From positions 1 through 33,337 of the forward strand of contig NZ_LLXT01000143.1 in assembly GCF_001431625.1 (NCBI RefSeq): DNA of 33,337 nucleotides, read 5' to 3'. The notes beneath the pieces are model-generated. The model saw only the letters and a list, made by a program, of their open reading frames with translations. It did not search any database and was not told the origin of the DNA. A program made the position numbers and the translations under genes. Positions 1-9,733 of this stretch are shown in pieces; the stretch's first letter is position 1; the number at the start of each line of letters is the position of its first letter. This stretch comes from Stenotrophomonas geniculata ATCC 19374 = JCM 13324. Lineage in GTDB: Bacteria; Pseudomonadota; Gammaproteobacteria; Xanthomonadales; Xanthomonadaceae.

Positions 1-60
1 CCGCGGCCAAGCCCCCAGGGATGGGTTTACGGCGTCCCCCGCAACCGGACCCACCCCGCC
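1..60 (+). repeat. Intergenic repeat element, copy at left window end
   Basis: These 60 bases match 33074-33133 on the opposite strand at 56 of 60 positions by eye. The shared block begins with CCGCGGCCAAGCCCCC, contains GGGTTTACGGCG and ends with CGGACCCACCCCGCC. It is non-coding and truncated by the window edge, so its full length cannot be seen here. It looks like a dispersed intergenic repeat of this genome rather than a gene part. Confidence 0.75.
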
Positions 61-116
61 AACCCACGGAATGCCAGCTTTTGATGTTGCCGTAGAAGTT
101 GACGTTGATTCGGCGG

Positions 117-139
117 GTGCAGGGCCGCAGGCCCTGCAC
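117..139 (-). terminator. Hairpin downstream of the ABC permease
   Basis: A perfect 10-bp stem (117-126 with 130-139) closes a 3-base loop, 8 bases past the stop codon of the leftward ABC permease. There is no run of T after it in the leftward direction, so it is either an unconventional terminator or an mRNA 3'-end stabiliser. It has no GTAG head, so I do not count it as a SMAG repeat. Confidence 0.5.
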
Positions 140-146
140 GCAAAAC

Positions 147-934
147 TCAGCTGCGCATGCCCACGCCACGGCGCAGCAGCCACAGCGCCAGCGCCGTCAG
201 CACCACCACGAAGCCGATCATCAGGCCGTACGCCACCGGCAGCGGCACATCGCTGCTGCCCAGCAGGCCATAGCGGAACGCATTGACCATGTAGAAGATC
301 GGGTTCGCATGCGTGGCTGCTTCGGCCCAGCCCGGCAGCAGCTTTACCGAATAGAACACGCCACCCAGGTAGGTCAGCGGGGTCAGGATGAAGGTCGGCA
401 CGATCGCCACGTCGTCGAACTTCTTCGCATACACCGCATTGATGAAACCGGCCAGCGAGAAGATCGTCGCGCCCAGGATCACCGTGGTCAGCATCACCAG
501 CGGGTGCGGGATGCGCACCGGGGTGAAGAACATCGCGATGATCAGCACGATCACGCCCACCATCAGGCCGCGCAGCACGGCGCCGGCCACGTAGCCCCAC
601 AGGATCACCCAGTTCGGCATCGGGCTGACCAGCAGTTCTTCCACGTGGCGACCGAACTTGGCGCCGAAGAACGAGGAGCTGATGTTGCCGTAGCTGTTCT
701 GGATCACGCTCATCATCACCAGGCCCGGCACGATGAACTGCATGTAGGTGTAGCCACCCATGTCACCCACGCGCGACCCGATCAGGTTGCCGAAGATCAG
801 GAAGTACAGGGTCATGGTGATCGCCGGCGGCACTAGGGTCTGGCCCCAGATGCGCATGATGCGTGCGACTTCGCGGCGCACGATGGTCAGCAGCGCGACG
901 CGGTTGCGCTGGCCGTCGGTCAGCTCGGTGGTGC

Positions 935-938
<4 letters not shown>
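147..938 (-). CDS. ABC-2 type transporter permease (YadH-like)
   Basis: A 263-residue inner-membrane protein with about six hydrophobic segments, of the ABC-2 family that includes E. coli YadH and NodJ-like permeases. It would form the membrane channel of an exporter powered by the ATPase encoded just upstream. The start ATG overlaps the stop of the ATPase gene by 4 bases (ATGA at 935-938), so the two are translationally coupled and very likely form one complex. The N-terminal segment (about residues 1-30) is cytoplasmic and basic. Conserved stretches include PTFILTPLTYLGGVFYSV and HANPIFYMVNAFRYGLLG near residues 180-230, typical of the YadH group. The substrate is unknown; nothing in the neighbourhood identifies it. 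Confidence 0.9.
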
Positions 939-1903
<965 letters not shown>

Positions 1904-1987
1904 GGGCTGGCGCTGGAGAGGGGCGGGGAGGGGCTATTATAGAAGACCCCGAGGGCTTGCCCCGGCTACACACTGTCCCGAAAAGTC

Positions 1988-2737
1988 GTGCCTGTTCAAT
2001 TCCCCCTCAAGCTGGTCGGCTGCCGCATGCTGGCCCCGACCGTCGGCCACTACCAGTTCGTGCGTGATGATGGGCAGCCGCTGGATTTCCAGCCCGGCCA
2101 GTTCATCCAGGTCCATTTCAGCTACGCCGACGGCACCGAAACCAAGCGCAGCTACTCGCTGGCGACCATCCACGACCACGCGCTGGGCCCGGGCGAGGCG
2201 GTGGATATCGCGGTCAGTTTCGTGCCCGGTGGCGCTGCCACGGCCCTGTTCGAGGCGCTGGAGCCGGGCGGCCAGATCAGTGCGTCCGGCCCCTATGGCC
2301 GGTTCTGCCTGAACCCCGGCGACCACAACGCCCGTTACCTGCTGATTGCCACCGGCACCGGCGTCACCCCGTACCGCTCGATGCTGCCGCTGCTGGAAAA
2401 AGCCATGGCCGACCGCGGCGTGCAGATCGTGCTGCTGCAGGGCGCGCGCAGCCCTGGTGAGTTGCTGTACAGCGAAGATTTCTACAGCTTCGCCGAAAAG
2501 CACCCGAACTTCCGCTATGTGCCGTGCTTGTCACGCGAATTGCCGGTTGATCCGCACCCGGACGTGCAGCACGGTTACGTGCAGCAGGCGCTGGCCGGCT
2601 TCACGCCGGACCCGGCCACCGACATCGTCTACCTGTGCGGCAATCCGGACATGGTCGATGCCTGCGCCGAGCTGCTGAAGGCCGCCGGCCTGGGCAACCC
2701 GCAGATCCGCCGCGAGAAGTACGTCAGCAGCAAATAG
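1988..2737 (+). CDS. Ferredoxin-NADP reductase-like FAD/NAD(P)H oxidoreductase
   Basis: A 249-residue cytoplasmic flavoprotein of the ferredoxin reductase superfamily. The FAD-binding barrel carries RSYSL (residues 54-58), which binds the flavin ribityl and phosphate, and GPYG (101-104). The nucleotide-binding domain carries GTGVTP (123-128) and CGNP (217-220). No 2Fe-2S cysteine cluster or other fused electron-transfer domain is present, so it is a stand-alone reductase. It begins with GTG; no better ATG lies upstream in frame. The length fits bacterial Fpr-type reductases of about 250-260 residues, but GTGVTPYRS departs from the GTGLAPF form of classical Fpr. The electron acceptor (ferredoxin, flavodoxin or another) cannot be read from the sequence. 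Confidence 0.82.
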   Translation: MPVQFPLKLVGCRMLAPTVGHYQFVRDDGQPLDFQPGQFIQVHFSYADGTETKRSYSLATIHDHALGPGEAVDIAVSFVPGGAATALFEALEPGGQISASGPYGRFCLNPGDHNARYLLIATGTGVTPYRSMLPLLEKAMADRGVQIVLLQGARSPGELLYSEDFYSFAEKHPNFRYVPCLSRELPVDPHPDVQHGYVQQALAGFTPDPATDIVYLCGNPDMVDACAELLKAAGLGNPQIRREKYVSSK

Positions 2738-2743
2738 GTCCGG

Positions 2744-2766
2744 GTAGTGCCGGCCGCTGGCCGGCA
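2744..2766 (+). repeat. SMAG-type GTAG palindrome
   Basis: A GTAG head is followed by an 8-bp perfect inverted repeat (2748-2755 with 2759-2766) and a GCT loop. This is the form of the short REP-like palindromes known as SMAG in S. maltophilia. It lies 7 bases after the stop of the reductase gene. Confidence 0.8.
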
Positions 2767-2774
2767 TTCCCTGA

Positions 2775-2803
2775 ACCGGAGGCGGCATCACGCCGCCCCC
2801 GGT
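2775..2803. terminator. Hairpin between convergent genes
   Basis: A 12-bp stem with one mismatch (2775-2786 with 2792-2803) and a 5-base loop sits between the convergent reductase and LPMO genes, only a few bases from the LPMO stop. There is no strong T-run on either side. It probably terminates both transcripts. Confidence 0.5.
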
Positions 2804-2811
2804 GCCCTGCT

Positions 2812-3972
2812 TCAGTACGCGATCCAGGCATCACGCCAGGCAAAGCCCGTGCCCGGGCGATAGGCATCGGCATTGATGTTGCACCACGCGCCTTCCGGGA
2901 ACGGGCGGCAGGCGTAGAGCCTGCCGTCGGTACCCTTGACCACGGTTTCGCCCGGCTTGTAGCTGCCGATACCGGCCGGATACACGAAGTCGTAGTCGTC
3001 GCCCGGCGGCGGATCGATCGGGCCCGGCACACGGGTATCGATCTGGAACAGGTTGCCCGGCTTCAGGTAGACGCGGTTCTCGGTGGCCGAGGCGACCGCT
3101 GTGATCACGCCGTTCTTCATCACGCCTACGCGCGCCTGCTGCGCACTGGCGTTGACCTTGCGGGCCAGCGCCAGCGGCCACTGGTTCGCAGCGGTCTGAC
3201 CTGCGGCCAGGGTGATCTCCGGGCGCTCCAGATCGTTGCCCTGAGCGTTGAACACGCGCAGGGTCACGGTGGTGCCCACGTCCAGCGCACCGCGGGCGGT
3301 GACCGGGCCGGCATCCTGCCACTGCGGCGGCGGGGTCACACCACCGCCCCCCTCAAAGCGCACGTCCGCGCAGGTATAGAACGCTTCACCGGAATCCGAG
3401 CGCTGCCAGGTGTTGTAGATGATGTGCTGGCCGCTGCGCTTGGGCAGCGGGCAATCCAGCTTGTAGACGTCGCCGGAGACCGGCACGTTGCCCACCGTGC
3501 AGAATTCCTGCAGGTCGGCCCAGCGCAATGGGCTGTCCGGCTGCCAGCCGTCGCGGGTGACGTAGAACTTCCACTCGCGGGTGGCATGCGGGGCCGGGGC
3601 CTTGAACTCGAAGGTGTAACGCCCGCGCGAATCGGCGTGGATCGGTGAGGTCGGCCAGTCACTGCGGTTCAGATCGAGGCCGCGGTACTTGCTGTTGCCG
3701 CCGCTGCACAACTCGCCATCTGGAACCACCGCTTGATGATTGCCATTGGCGTTGGCCTGATTGACGCCTGCCCAGTCGTAGAACGGCTGGGCGCCACCGA
3801 TGGTCTTGGCAGCAGCGCAGGCCGGGTTGGTCGGATTTTCGGGATTGCCCTGGTAACAGGAGTAGACGCGGCTGGAGGGTTTGGACATGGTGCCGTGGGC
3901 GAAAGCGCTGCCAGAGGTGGCAATGCCTGCGATCACAGACAGCGCGATGACAGTCCGATATGACAGATGCAT
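2812..3972 (-). CDS. Secreted AA10 lytic polysaccharide monooxygenase, GbpA-like (copy 1)
   Basis: A 386-residue exported copper enzyme that oxidatively cleaves crystalline chitin or a related glycan. The signal peptide ends at residue 25 (AFA), so the mature chain begins with His26 (HGTM), the first ligand of the copper histidine brace. His129 (APHATREW) is the expected second ligand and Phe198 (EAFYTC) the axial residue. After the catalytic domain (26-206) come a GbpA domain-2-like module (about 222-315), a proline-rich linker and a small two-cysteine carbohydrate-binding module (about 329-386) resembling CBM5/CBM73. The ATG at 3972 is chosen over the in-frame start at 4020 because AGGAG lies 6 bases before it and the signal peptide follows directly. 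A paralogue with the same architecture lies 181 bases upstream. Confidence 0.93.
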   Translation of the reverse strand: MHLSYRTVIALSVIAGIATSGSAFAHGTMSKPSSRVYSCYQGNPENPTNPACAAAKTIGGAQPFYDWAGVNQANANGNHQAVVPDGELCSGGNSKYRGLDLNRSDWPTSPIHADSRGRYTFEFKAPAPHATREWKFYVTRDGWQPDSPLRWADLQEFCTVGNVPVSGDVYKLDCPLPKRSGQHIIYNTWQRSDSGEAFYTCADVRFEGGGGVTPPPQWQDAGPVTARGALDVGTTVTLRVFNAQGNDLERPEITLAAGQTAANQWPLALARKVNASAQQARVGVMKNGVITAVASATENRVYLKPGNLFQIDTRVPGPIDPPPGDDYDFVYPAGIGSYKPGETVVKGTDGRLYACRPFPEGAWCNINADAYRPGTGFAWRDAWIAY

Positions 3973-4114
3973 GGAGATCTCCTGTGGGTGGTGAAACCCC
4001 GCGAAGTCTCGGCATCCCACCCGCCCGCATCCATAGGACTACTTTGAAAAAAGCATCGCGTGGTTCCGTATGGGAACGGCTTCACACTCACGCGCTGGCG
4101 CGTCTCACGCTATG

Positions 4115-4144
4115 CAGGGAACGGCGCTCTGCCACCGTTCCCTG
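4115..4144 (-). terminator. Hairpin after the second LPMO gene
   Basis: A perfect 10-bp stem (4115-4124 with 4135-4144) with a 10-base loop lies 9 bases past the stop of the leftward LPMO gene. There is no T-run. It may end or stabilise that transcript and thus separate it from the downstream LPMO gene. Confidence 0.5.
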
Positions 4145-4153
4145 TACACGGTC

Positions 4154-5323
4154 TCAGTACGCGATCCACGCATCGCGCCAGGCCGCACCCACGCCCGGCC
4201 GGTACGCCTCGGCATTGACGTTGCACCACGCACCTTCCGGGAACGGGCGGCAGGCATACAGCTTGCCGTCGCTGCTCTTCACGACGGTCTGGCCCGGTAC
4301 ATAGCTGCCGATGCCCGCCGGGTGCACGTGGTCGAAATCACCGCCCGGCGACGGCGTACCCGGGTCCGGCACCCTGGTATCGAGCTGGAAGCGGTTGCCG
4401 TCCTTCAGGTACACGCGATTGTCGGTGGCCGACGCCGACGGCGTGATTGCGCCATTGGCCAGCACGCCCACGCGCGCGTGCTGGGCACTCGCATTGACCT
4501 TGCGGGCCAGCGCCAACGGCCACTGCGCGGCCGCGGTCTGGCCACTGGCCAGCGTGGCCTCGACGCGTTCCACGTCATTGCCGTTGGCATTGAACACGCG
4601 CAGCGCCAGCGTGGTGCCCACCGGCAGCTCACCGCGTGCGGTGACCGGGCCCGCATCCTGCCACTGCGCTGCTGGTGTCGTACCGCCGGCGCCCTGGAAG
4701 CGCACGTCCATGCAGGTATAGAACGCCTCGGTCGAATCCGAGCGCTGCCAGGTGTTGTAGATCACATGCTGGCCGCTGCGCTGCGGCAACGTGCACTGCA
4801 GCTTGTAGGTGCCATCGGCCGACAGCGGTGTATTGCCCAGCGTGCAGAACTCCTGCAGGTCGGCCCAGCGCAGTGGACTGCCCGGCTGCCAGCCTTCGCG
4901 GGTGACGAAGAAGCGCCAGTCACGGGTGGCGTGCGGCGCGGTCGCCTTGAACACGAAGGTGAACTTTCCATTGGCATCGGGCTGGATCGGCGTGGTCTGC
5001 CAGTCACTGCGGTTCACGTCCAGGCCGCGGAAGGTCGGGTTGTTGCCGCTGCACAGCTTGCCGTCGGGCACCACGGCCTGGTGGTTGCCGTTGGCATTGG
5101 CCTGGTTGATGCCGTTCCAGTCATAAAACGCCTGCGATCCACCGACCGCCTTGGCGGCGGCACAGGCGGGGTTGGTCGGATTCTCGGGATTGCCCTGGAA
5201 ACAGGCATAGACGCGGCTGATCGGCGTGGTCATGGTGCCGTGGGCGGATGCATTCCCGGCCAGGCAGAGGCCCGCAGCCGCGAACGAGGTGGCCATCAGC
5301 AACGGTATGGATCGGAATGACAT
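4154..5323 (-). CDS. Secreted AA10 lytic polysaccharide monooxygenase, GbpA-like (copy 2)
   Basis: A 389-residue paralogue of the neighbouring LPMO with the same order of modules: signal peptide (1-27, ending ASA), AA10 domain starting at His28, GbpA domain-2-like region, proline-containing linker and a C-terminal chitin-binding-type module ending WRDAWIAY. Copper ligands His28 and His131 and axial Phe201 are all present, so it should be active. The true start is the ATG at 5323, preceded by AAGGA; the open frame runs much further upstream but codes nothing recognisable. The two proteins are clearly related over their whole length yet differ at many positions, including the linker and the surface near the first histidine. 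This suggests an old duplication with some specialisation. Confidence 0.93.
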   Translation of the reverse strand: MSFRSIPLLMATSFAAAGLCLAGNASAHGTMTTPISRVYACFQGNPENPTNPACAAAKAVGGSQAFYDWNGINQANANGNHQAVVPDGKLCSGNNPTFRGLDVNRSDWQTTPIQPDANGKFTFVFKATAPHATRDWRFFVTREGWQPGSPLRWADLQEFCTLGNTPLSADGTYKLQCTLPQRSGQHVIYNTWQRSDSTEAFYTCMDVRFQGAGGTTPAAQWQDAGPVTARGELPVGTTLALRVFNANGNDVERVEATLASGQTAAAQWPLALARKVNASAQHARVGVLANGAITPSASATDNRVYLKDGNRFQLDTRVPDPGTPSPGGDFDHVHPAGIGSYVPGQTVVKSSDGKLYACRPFPEGAWCNVNAEAYRPGVGAAWRDAWIAY

Positions 5324-5463
5324 GGCGCTTCCTTGTGGTCGTCGAAAGAGAGCGGTGACCGCAGGAGCTGCGCTGCACGGCGGACTTTCGGCGGCACCAC
5401 GGCGAGTATCGAGTCGCAGCGCAGGGTGCGGAACCATGGAAATGCCGATCCGTGACTGTGGGT

Positions 5464-5488
5464 GTGAAGCCCTTCCCGCAGGCTTCAC
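5464..5488. other. Hairpin in the DUF1203-LPMO intergenic region
   Basis: A perfect 8-bp inverted repeat (5464-5471 with 5481-5488) with a 9-base loop lies in the 230-base gap between the DUF1203 stop and the start of the second LPMO gene. It could terminate the DUF1203 transcript or act as a leader element for the LPMO gene. The sequence does not decide between these. Confidence 0.35.
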
Positions 5489-5553
5489 GCGGGACTGAAC
5501 GGATGCGCTGACGATCACGTCTTCGGCGTGGCAACGATCACGTGGAGATCCTG

Positions 5554-6039
5554 CTACGTCGGCGCCATACCCACGCGATCCGCCTGGCATGAGAAGCAGC
5601 CGTGCGCCGCGTTGTGCAGCTGCACGAAGGCCACGGCAGGATCGGCAAACAGCGCGTCCAGCCGAGCGGAGACGTCCGTGCCCGCGCTGATCTCTGCGGC
5701 CAGCATCCATGCAGCCTGGTCATAGGCGCGCAACGAGATCATCCGGCGCTGTACGTACGGGGGCACCTCGCCCGGCGGCAGGATGCAACGGGTCACGCCG
5801 CGCTGCACGAAGATCGGGCCGGCGGCGCGATACGGCGAATGCAGCGGCAGGTGGACGTGGGACAGCAGGAGCAGTTCGCTGCCAGGCGCGGGATCGCTCA
5901 GGCTGATCCGGCAGGGATGGCCGCCGTTGTCGCCTGCCCAGCGACGCTGGATACCGAGCGCGGCGAGCGCGCTGTCGCTCATCTCGAACAGGTGCAGGAA
6001 GGGGCGGTGGTCGATGCCACCGAGGTACCACGTGTGCAT
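5554..6039 (-). CDS. DUF1203 family protein
   Basis: A 161-residue soluble protein recognisable as DUF1203 by HPCRISLSDPAPG (about 42-54), the LLLLSHVHLP strand, SPYRAAGPIFV (about 68-78) and the C-terminal LHNAAHGCFSCQADR. The CxxC near the C-terminus and several nearby histidines could bind metal, but that is speculation; the family has no established function that I know of. There is no signal peptide. The start ATG at 6039 has AGGAG 5 bases upstream. It lies upstream of the LPMO pair on the same strand but is separated by 230 bases, and it is divergent from the diguanylate cyclase gene. Confidence 0.85.
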   Translation of the reverse strand: MHTWYLGGIDHRPFLHLFEMSDSALAALGIQRRWAGDNGGHPCRISLSDPAPGSELLLLSHVHLPLHSPYRAAGPIFVQRGVTRCILPPGEVPPYVQRRMISLRAYDQAAWMLAAEISAGTDVSARLDALFADPAVAFVQLHNAAHGCFSCQADRVGMAPT

Positions 6040-6192
6040 GGGCGTCTCCTGGGTCTGCCGCGGATTCTGCGCACGCGCCGGCCGCCGTGCTCGCCGTTTT
6101 CAGACCTCGCATCGCCGTCGGGCCGGAGCACGCCACGGGGATCGCATCGCAAGGCGCTAAGATGCGCGCGCCGCCCTGCCGACGAGCGCCGC

Positions 6193-7395
6193 ATGTCCCT
6201 GGATTTCCCCACCATCACCGTGCTTGGCTTCCTGCTCTGCATCGGCATTGCGGTGGGGTTCTCGCTGCTGCTGGTCGTGCTGCGCGGACAGCCGGTGCTG
6301 CGGCAGTGGACCATCAGCCTGTGGCTGCTGACCCTGGGGGTAACCCTGCTGGCCATGCGGCCCTACCTGCCGCTGGTCCCGGCGGTGCTGGCCGGAAATG
6401 CGGCGATGGCCGGCTGCGGTCTGATGATGCTGCGCGGCGTGGCCCTGCATCTGGAACAACCCTTGCCGCTATGACGGCCGTTGCTGGTGGCGGCTGCGTT
6501 CATGGCCTGCATCTTCGCCTTCCTGGTGCTGTGGCCGGACCTGGCCCTGCGCCTGCAGGTGTTCAGCGTGTTCGCGCTGATTGTCGATGGCTGGATCGCC
6601 GGATTGCTGCTGCGGCATGCACCACCGCAGCAGCGCACCAGCTGCCGTCTGGCGGCGGCGGTGTTCCTGGCCGAGGCGGCCCTGTACGCGGTGCGCCTGT
6701 TCCTGCCGGTGGCACCCGATGCCGGCGAGGACATCATGCGCACCGGTACACCGATGTTCGTCACCTACCTTGCCGGCGTGATGCTGGAACTGGCGCGGTG
6801 CTTTGCGATGGTGCTGCTGCTGGTCGAGCGCATGCTGGTCGATCTGCGGCGTGCGGCGCGCACCGATGGGCTGACCGGCCTGCTCAACCGCAGCGCGGTG
6901 CTGGCCGATGGACAGGCACAGTTGCAGCGGATGCGTCGGCAGGGCCGGCCACTGGCCCTGTTGCTGGTCGACGTCGATCACTTCAAGCAGATCAACGACC
7001 GCTGGGGTCATCTGGCCGGAGACCAGGTACTGCGCCATTTCGCTGCGCTGCTGCAGCACGGTTTGCAGGGCCACGACACGCTGCTGGGCCGCTACGGGGG
7101 CGAGGAGTTCGTGCTGGTGCTGGCCGGCAGCACGCAGGGTGAAGCGATGGCGGGGGCTGCGGCGATCCGTACCGCTCTGCAGCAGAAGCCGGCGCGGCTG
7201 ACCACCGGGCCGGTGACGGTCACCGCCAGCCTCGGCCTGGCCATGGACGACGGCCACGGCGACCTGTCCACGCTGCTGGCAGCGGCAGACGCGGCGCTGT
7301 ACCGGGCCAAGGCCGCCGGCCGCGATCGCCTGGCCTGCGCCACGCCGGCGGAGATTTCGCGTCTGCCCATCGCCGACGACGCCGTGCCCGTGTAA
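6193..7395 (+). pseudogene. Membrane GGDEF diguanylate cyclase interrupted by an in-frame TGA
   Basis: Read through, this frame gives a 401-codon diguanylate cyclase with roughly six to seven membrane helices and a C-terminal GGDEF domain that would make cyclic di-GMP. Codon 94 (6472-6474) is TGA and splits the helical region after about the third segment. Both sides continue in the same frame as hydrophobic helices, so one base change (for example CGA to TGA) is the simplest explanation. The active-site GGEEF (codons 302-306) and the preceding DVDHFKQIND are intact. The expected RxxD inhibitory site before it is not recognisable. Translation could restart at TTG 6481, GTG 6487 or ATG 6502, giving an N-terminally short but possibly active enzyme; none of these has a clear ribosome site. 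A sequencing error is the alternative. Confidence 0.7.
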
Positions 7396-7463
7396 GTTGA
7401 GTCACATCTTCCGCGGCAGCCCGTCGTGGTTGCCAGGAACGTCCTCCAGGGGAAACGAGCACG

Positions 7464-8990
7464 ATGCAAAGACACCACCTCGCGCTGGCCGCAGCGTTGG
7501 CCAGCCTGATGCTTGCCGGTTGCAGCCAGTCACCGTCACCCGGCGCCGAAGGCGCCAGCGATGCACCCAGCCGCCGCTTCGGCAGCATCGATTTCCAGCC
7601 CTGCACGCTGTCCACCGAAGGCGCCAGCGCCAACGTGGAAGCGCAGTGCGCCACCCTGCAGGTGCCTGAGGACCGGGCCCGGCCCGATGGCCGACGCGTC
7701 GGCCTGCGCATCGCCTGGCTGGAATCGGGCGATGGCGGCAGCAGCCAGCCCGATCCGGTGTTCTTCCTGGCCGGTGGTCCTGGCCAGGCAGCCAGCGAGG
7801 TGGCCGTCATTGTCGATACCGCCTTGCGCCAGGTGCGCAAGCAGCGCGACATCTTCCTCGTCGACCAGCGCGGTACCGGCGGCTCCAACCCGCTCAACTG
7901 CCGTGGCGCGGATGGCAAGGAACTGGCCATGGACGAGGATGCCGCACCCACTGAAGCGTCGCTGCGCGATTACGCCGAGCGCTGCGCCGCTTCGCTGCAG
8001 GGGCGGGCCGATGCGCGCTTCTACACCACCACCGAGGCCATTGCTGATCTGGATGCGGTGCGTCAGGCGCTGGGCGTCGAGCGCATCAACCTGGTCGGCG
8101 GCTCCTATGGTACGCGCGTGGCCCAGCGCTATGCAGGTGCCTATCCACAGCACACGCGCAGCATCGTCATCGATGGCGTAGTGCCGAATGAGCTGGTGGT
8201 GGGCGGTGATTTCGCCACGACGTTCGAGGATGCGATCGCCCTGCAATCGGCGCAGTGCCGCAAGGATGCCGCCTGCAGCAAGCGCTTCCCGACCGACACC
8301 CGCGCGCAGCTGCGCAGCGTGGTCGAGACCCTGCGCCGTGCGCCGGTCTCGGTGAAGTATCGCGACCCCGGCACCAACCAGACCCGGCAGGATGTACTGA
8401 GTCCGGACAGCGTGATCGGCCTGGCGTTCGCCTTCTCCTATGTGCCGCAGTATTCCTCGCTGCTGCCGCTGGTTCTCGATGAAGCCGCGCATGGCCGCTA
8501 TGCACCGCTGGCGTCGCTGGCACGTGGTGCGAACCGCAGCATGGATTTCCAGATCAATCGTGGCATGCAGTGGTCGGTGATCTGCAGCGAAGATGCGCCG
8601 CGCTACCACGCACCGGCCGAAGATCCCGAGCGCCTGTTCGGCAACGACGTGGCCAGTGCCTTCTTCGCCGCCTGCCCGGTATGGCCGCACCGGCCGGCAC
8701 CTGCAGGCAATGCCGTGCCGCTGCGCAGTGACGTACCGGCGCTGCTGCTGTCCGGTGAGCTGGACCCGGTGACGCCGCCGCGCTATGCCGAGCAGGTGCT
8801 CAAGGGCCTGCCCAATGGCCGCGCGCTGGTCGCCCGCGGCCAGGGCCACGGCACGCTGACCGCCGGCTGCATGCCGCGCCTGCTCGGCCAGTTCATCGAC
8901 AAGACCGATGCCAAGGCGCTGGATGCCGGCTGCCTGGACACGCTGAGCTACGTGCCGGCGTTCACCTCGTTCAACGGATGGGAACCATGA
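7464..8990 (+). CDS. Alpha/beta hydrolase lipoprotein, tripeptidyl aminopeptidase (S33/TAP)-like
   Basis: A 508-residue exported serine hydrolase. The signal peptide ends in the lipobox LAGC (Cys20), so it should be lipid-anchored; Ser at +2 favours the outer membrane. The fold starts around residue 90 with FFLAGGPGQAASE (oxyanion region), followed by nucleophile Ser214 in GGSYGTR, Asp434 in GELDPVTPP and His462 in GQGHGT. This order and the C-terminal TAP-like lid match S33 peptidases that remove short N-terminal peptides or act as proline-type peptidases. Its stop overlaps the start of the next ABC ATPase gene by 4 bases, so enzyme and transporter are co-expressed. The natural substrate is unknown. 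Confidence 0.88.
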   Translation: MQRHHLALAAALASLMLAGCSQSPSPGAEGASDAPSRRFGSIDFQPCTLSTEGASANVEAQCATLQVPEDRARPDGRRVGLRIAWLESGDGGSSQPDPVFFLAGGPGQAASEVAVIVDTALRQVRKQRDIFLVDQRGTGGSNPLNCRGADGKELAMDEDAAPTEASLRDYAERCAASLQGRADARFYTTTEAIADLDAVRQALGVERINLVGGSYGTRVAQRYAGAYPQHTRSIVIDGVVPNELVVGGDFATTFEDAIALQSAQCRKDAACSKRFPTDTRAQLRSVVETLRRAPVSVKYRDPGTNQTRQDVLSPDSVIGLAFAFSYVPQYSSLLPLVLDEAAHGRYAPLASLARGANRSMDFQINRGMQWSVICSEDAPRYHAPAEDPERLFGNDVASAFFAACPVWPHRPAPAGNAVPLRSDVPALLLSGELDPVTPPRYAEQVLKGLPNGRALVARGQGHGTLTAGCMPRLLGQFIDKTDAKALDAGCLDTLSYVPAFTSFNGWEP

Positions 8991-9733
8991 TCGTCGCCGA
9001 CAACCTGCACAAGGCTTTCGACACCCGCACGGGCCGCATCCAGGCGGTCTCCAACGTCGGCTTCCGCGCCGAGGATGGCCGCATCACCGGCCTGCTCGGC
9101 CCCAATGGTGCCGGCAAGACCACCACCATGCGCATGCTGTACACGCTGATGACCCCCGACCAGGGCAGCATCAGCGTCGATGGTGTCGATGCTGCGCGCA
9201 ATCCGGTGGACGTACGCCGCCACCTTGGCGTGCTGCCCGACGCGCGCGGTGTCTACAAGCGCCTGACCGCGCGCGAGAACATCGCCTACTTCGGCGAACT
9301 GCATGGTCTCTCGGCCGAGCGCATCCGCGAGCGCATCGAGGTGCTGTCACATGCACTCGACATGGGCGATATCCTCGACCGCCAGACCGATGGCTTCTCG
9401 CAGGGCCAGCGCACCAAGACCGCGATTGCCCGCGCGCTGGTGCACGACCCACGCAACGTCATTCTCGATGAGCCGACCAATGGCCTGGACGTGATGACCA
9501 CGCGCGCACTGCGCCGCTTCCTGCTGGGTCTGCGCGAAGAGGGCCGCTGCGTGATCCTGTCCAGCCACATCATGCAGGAGGTGGCCGCGCTGTGCGATCA
9601 CATCGTGATCATTGCCAAGGGCACGGTGATGGCTGCCGGCAGCGCCGATGAACTGCGTGCGCAGGCCGGCGAATCCAACCTGGAAGATGCGTTCGTGAAA
9701 CTGATCGGCAGCGAAGAGGGCCTGCACGCATGA
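8987..9733 (+). CDS. ABC transporter ATP-binding protein (NatA-like)
   Basis: A 248-residue ATPase with Walker A GPNGAGKTT (38-46), Walker B NVILDEP (157-163), D-loop NGLD and H-loop His194. The signature motif is FSQGQ (137-141) rather than LSGGQ, as often seen in the NatA/CcmA-like class. I place the start at 8987, inside the ATGA overlap with the peptidase gene; an ATG at 8978 would add only three residues. It ends with another ATGA overlap into the permease gene. By family, such pairs export sodium ions, drugs or lipids; coupling to a secreted peptidase hints at peptide-like substrates, but that is inference only. Confidence 0.9.
   Translation: MIVADNLHKAFDTRTGRIQAVSNVGFRAEDGRITGLLGPNGAGKTTTMRMLYTLMTPDQGSISVDGVDAARNPVDVRRHLGVLPDARGVYKRLTARENIAYFGELHGLSAERIRERIEVLSHALDMGDILDRQTDGFSQGQRTKTAIARALVHDPRNVILDEPTNGLDVMTTRALRRFLLGLREEGRCVILSSHIMQEVAALCDHIVIIAKGTVMAAGSADELRAQAGESNLEDAFVKLIGSEEGLHA

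Noticed and set aside
99..836. Plus-strand frame rich in His, Gln and Arg opposite the ABC permease
   Set aside because: Composition is typical of reverse-complement reading of hydrophobic codons; the minus-strand permease is real.
5324..5710. N-terminal extension of the second LPMO frame
   Set aside because: Secretion and the copper site require the signal peptide to begin at 5323, which also has its own AAGGA; the extension would block both.
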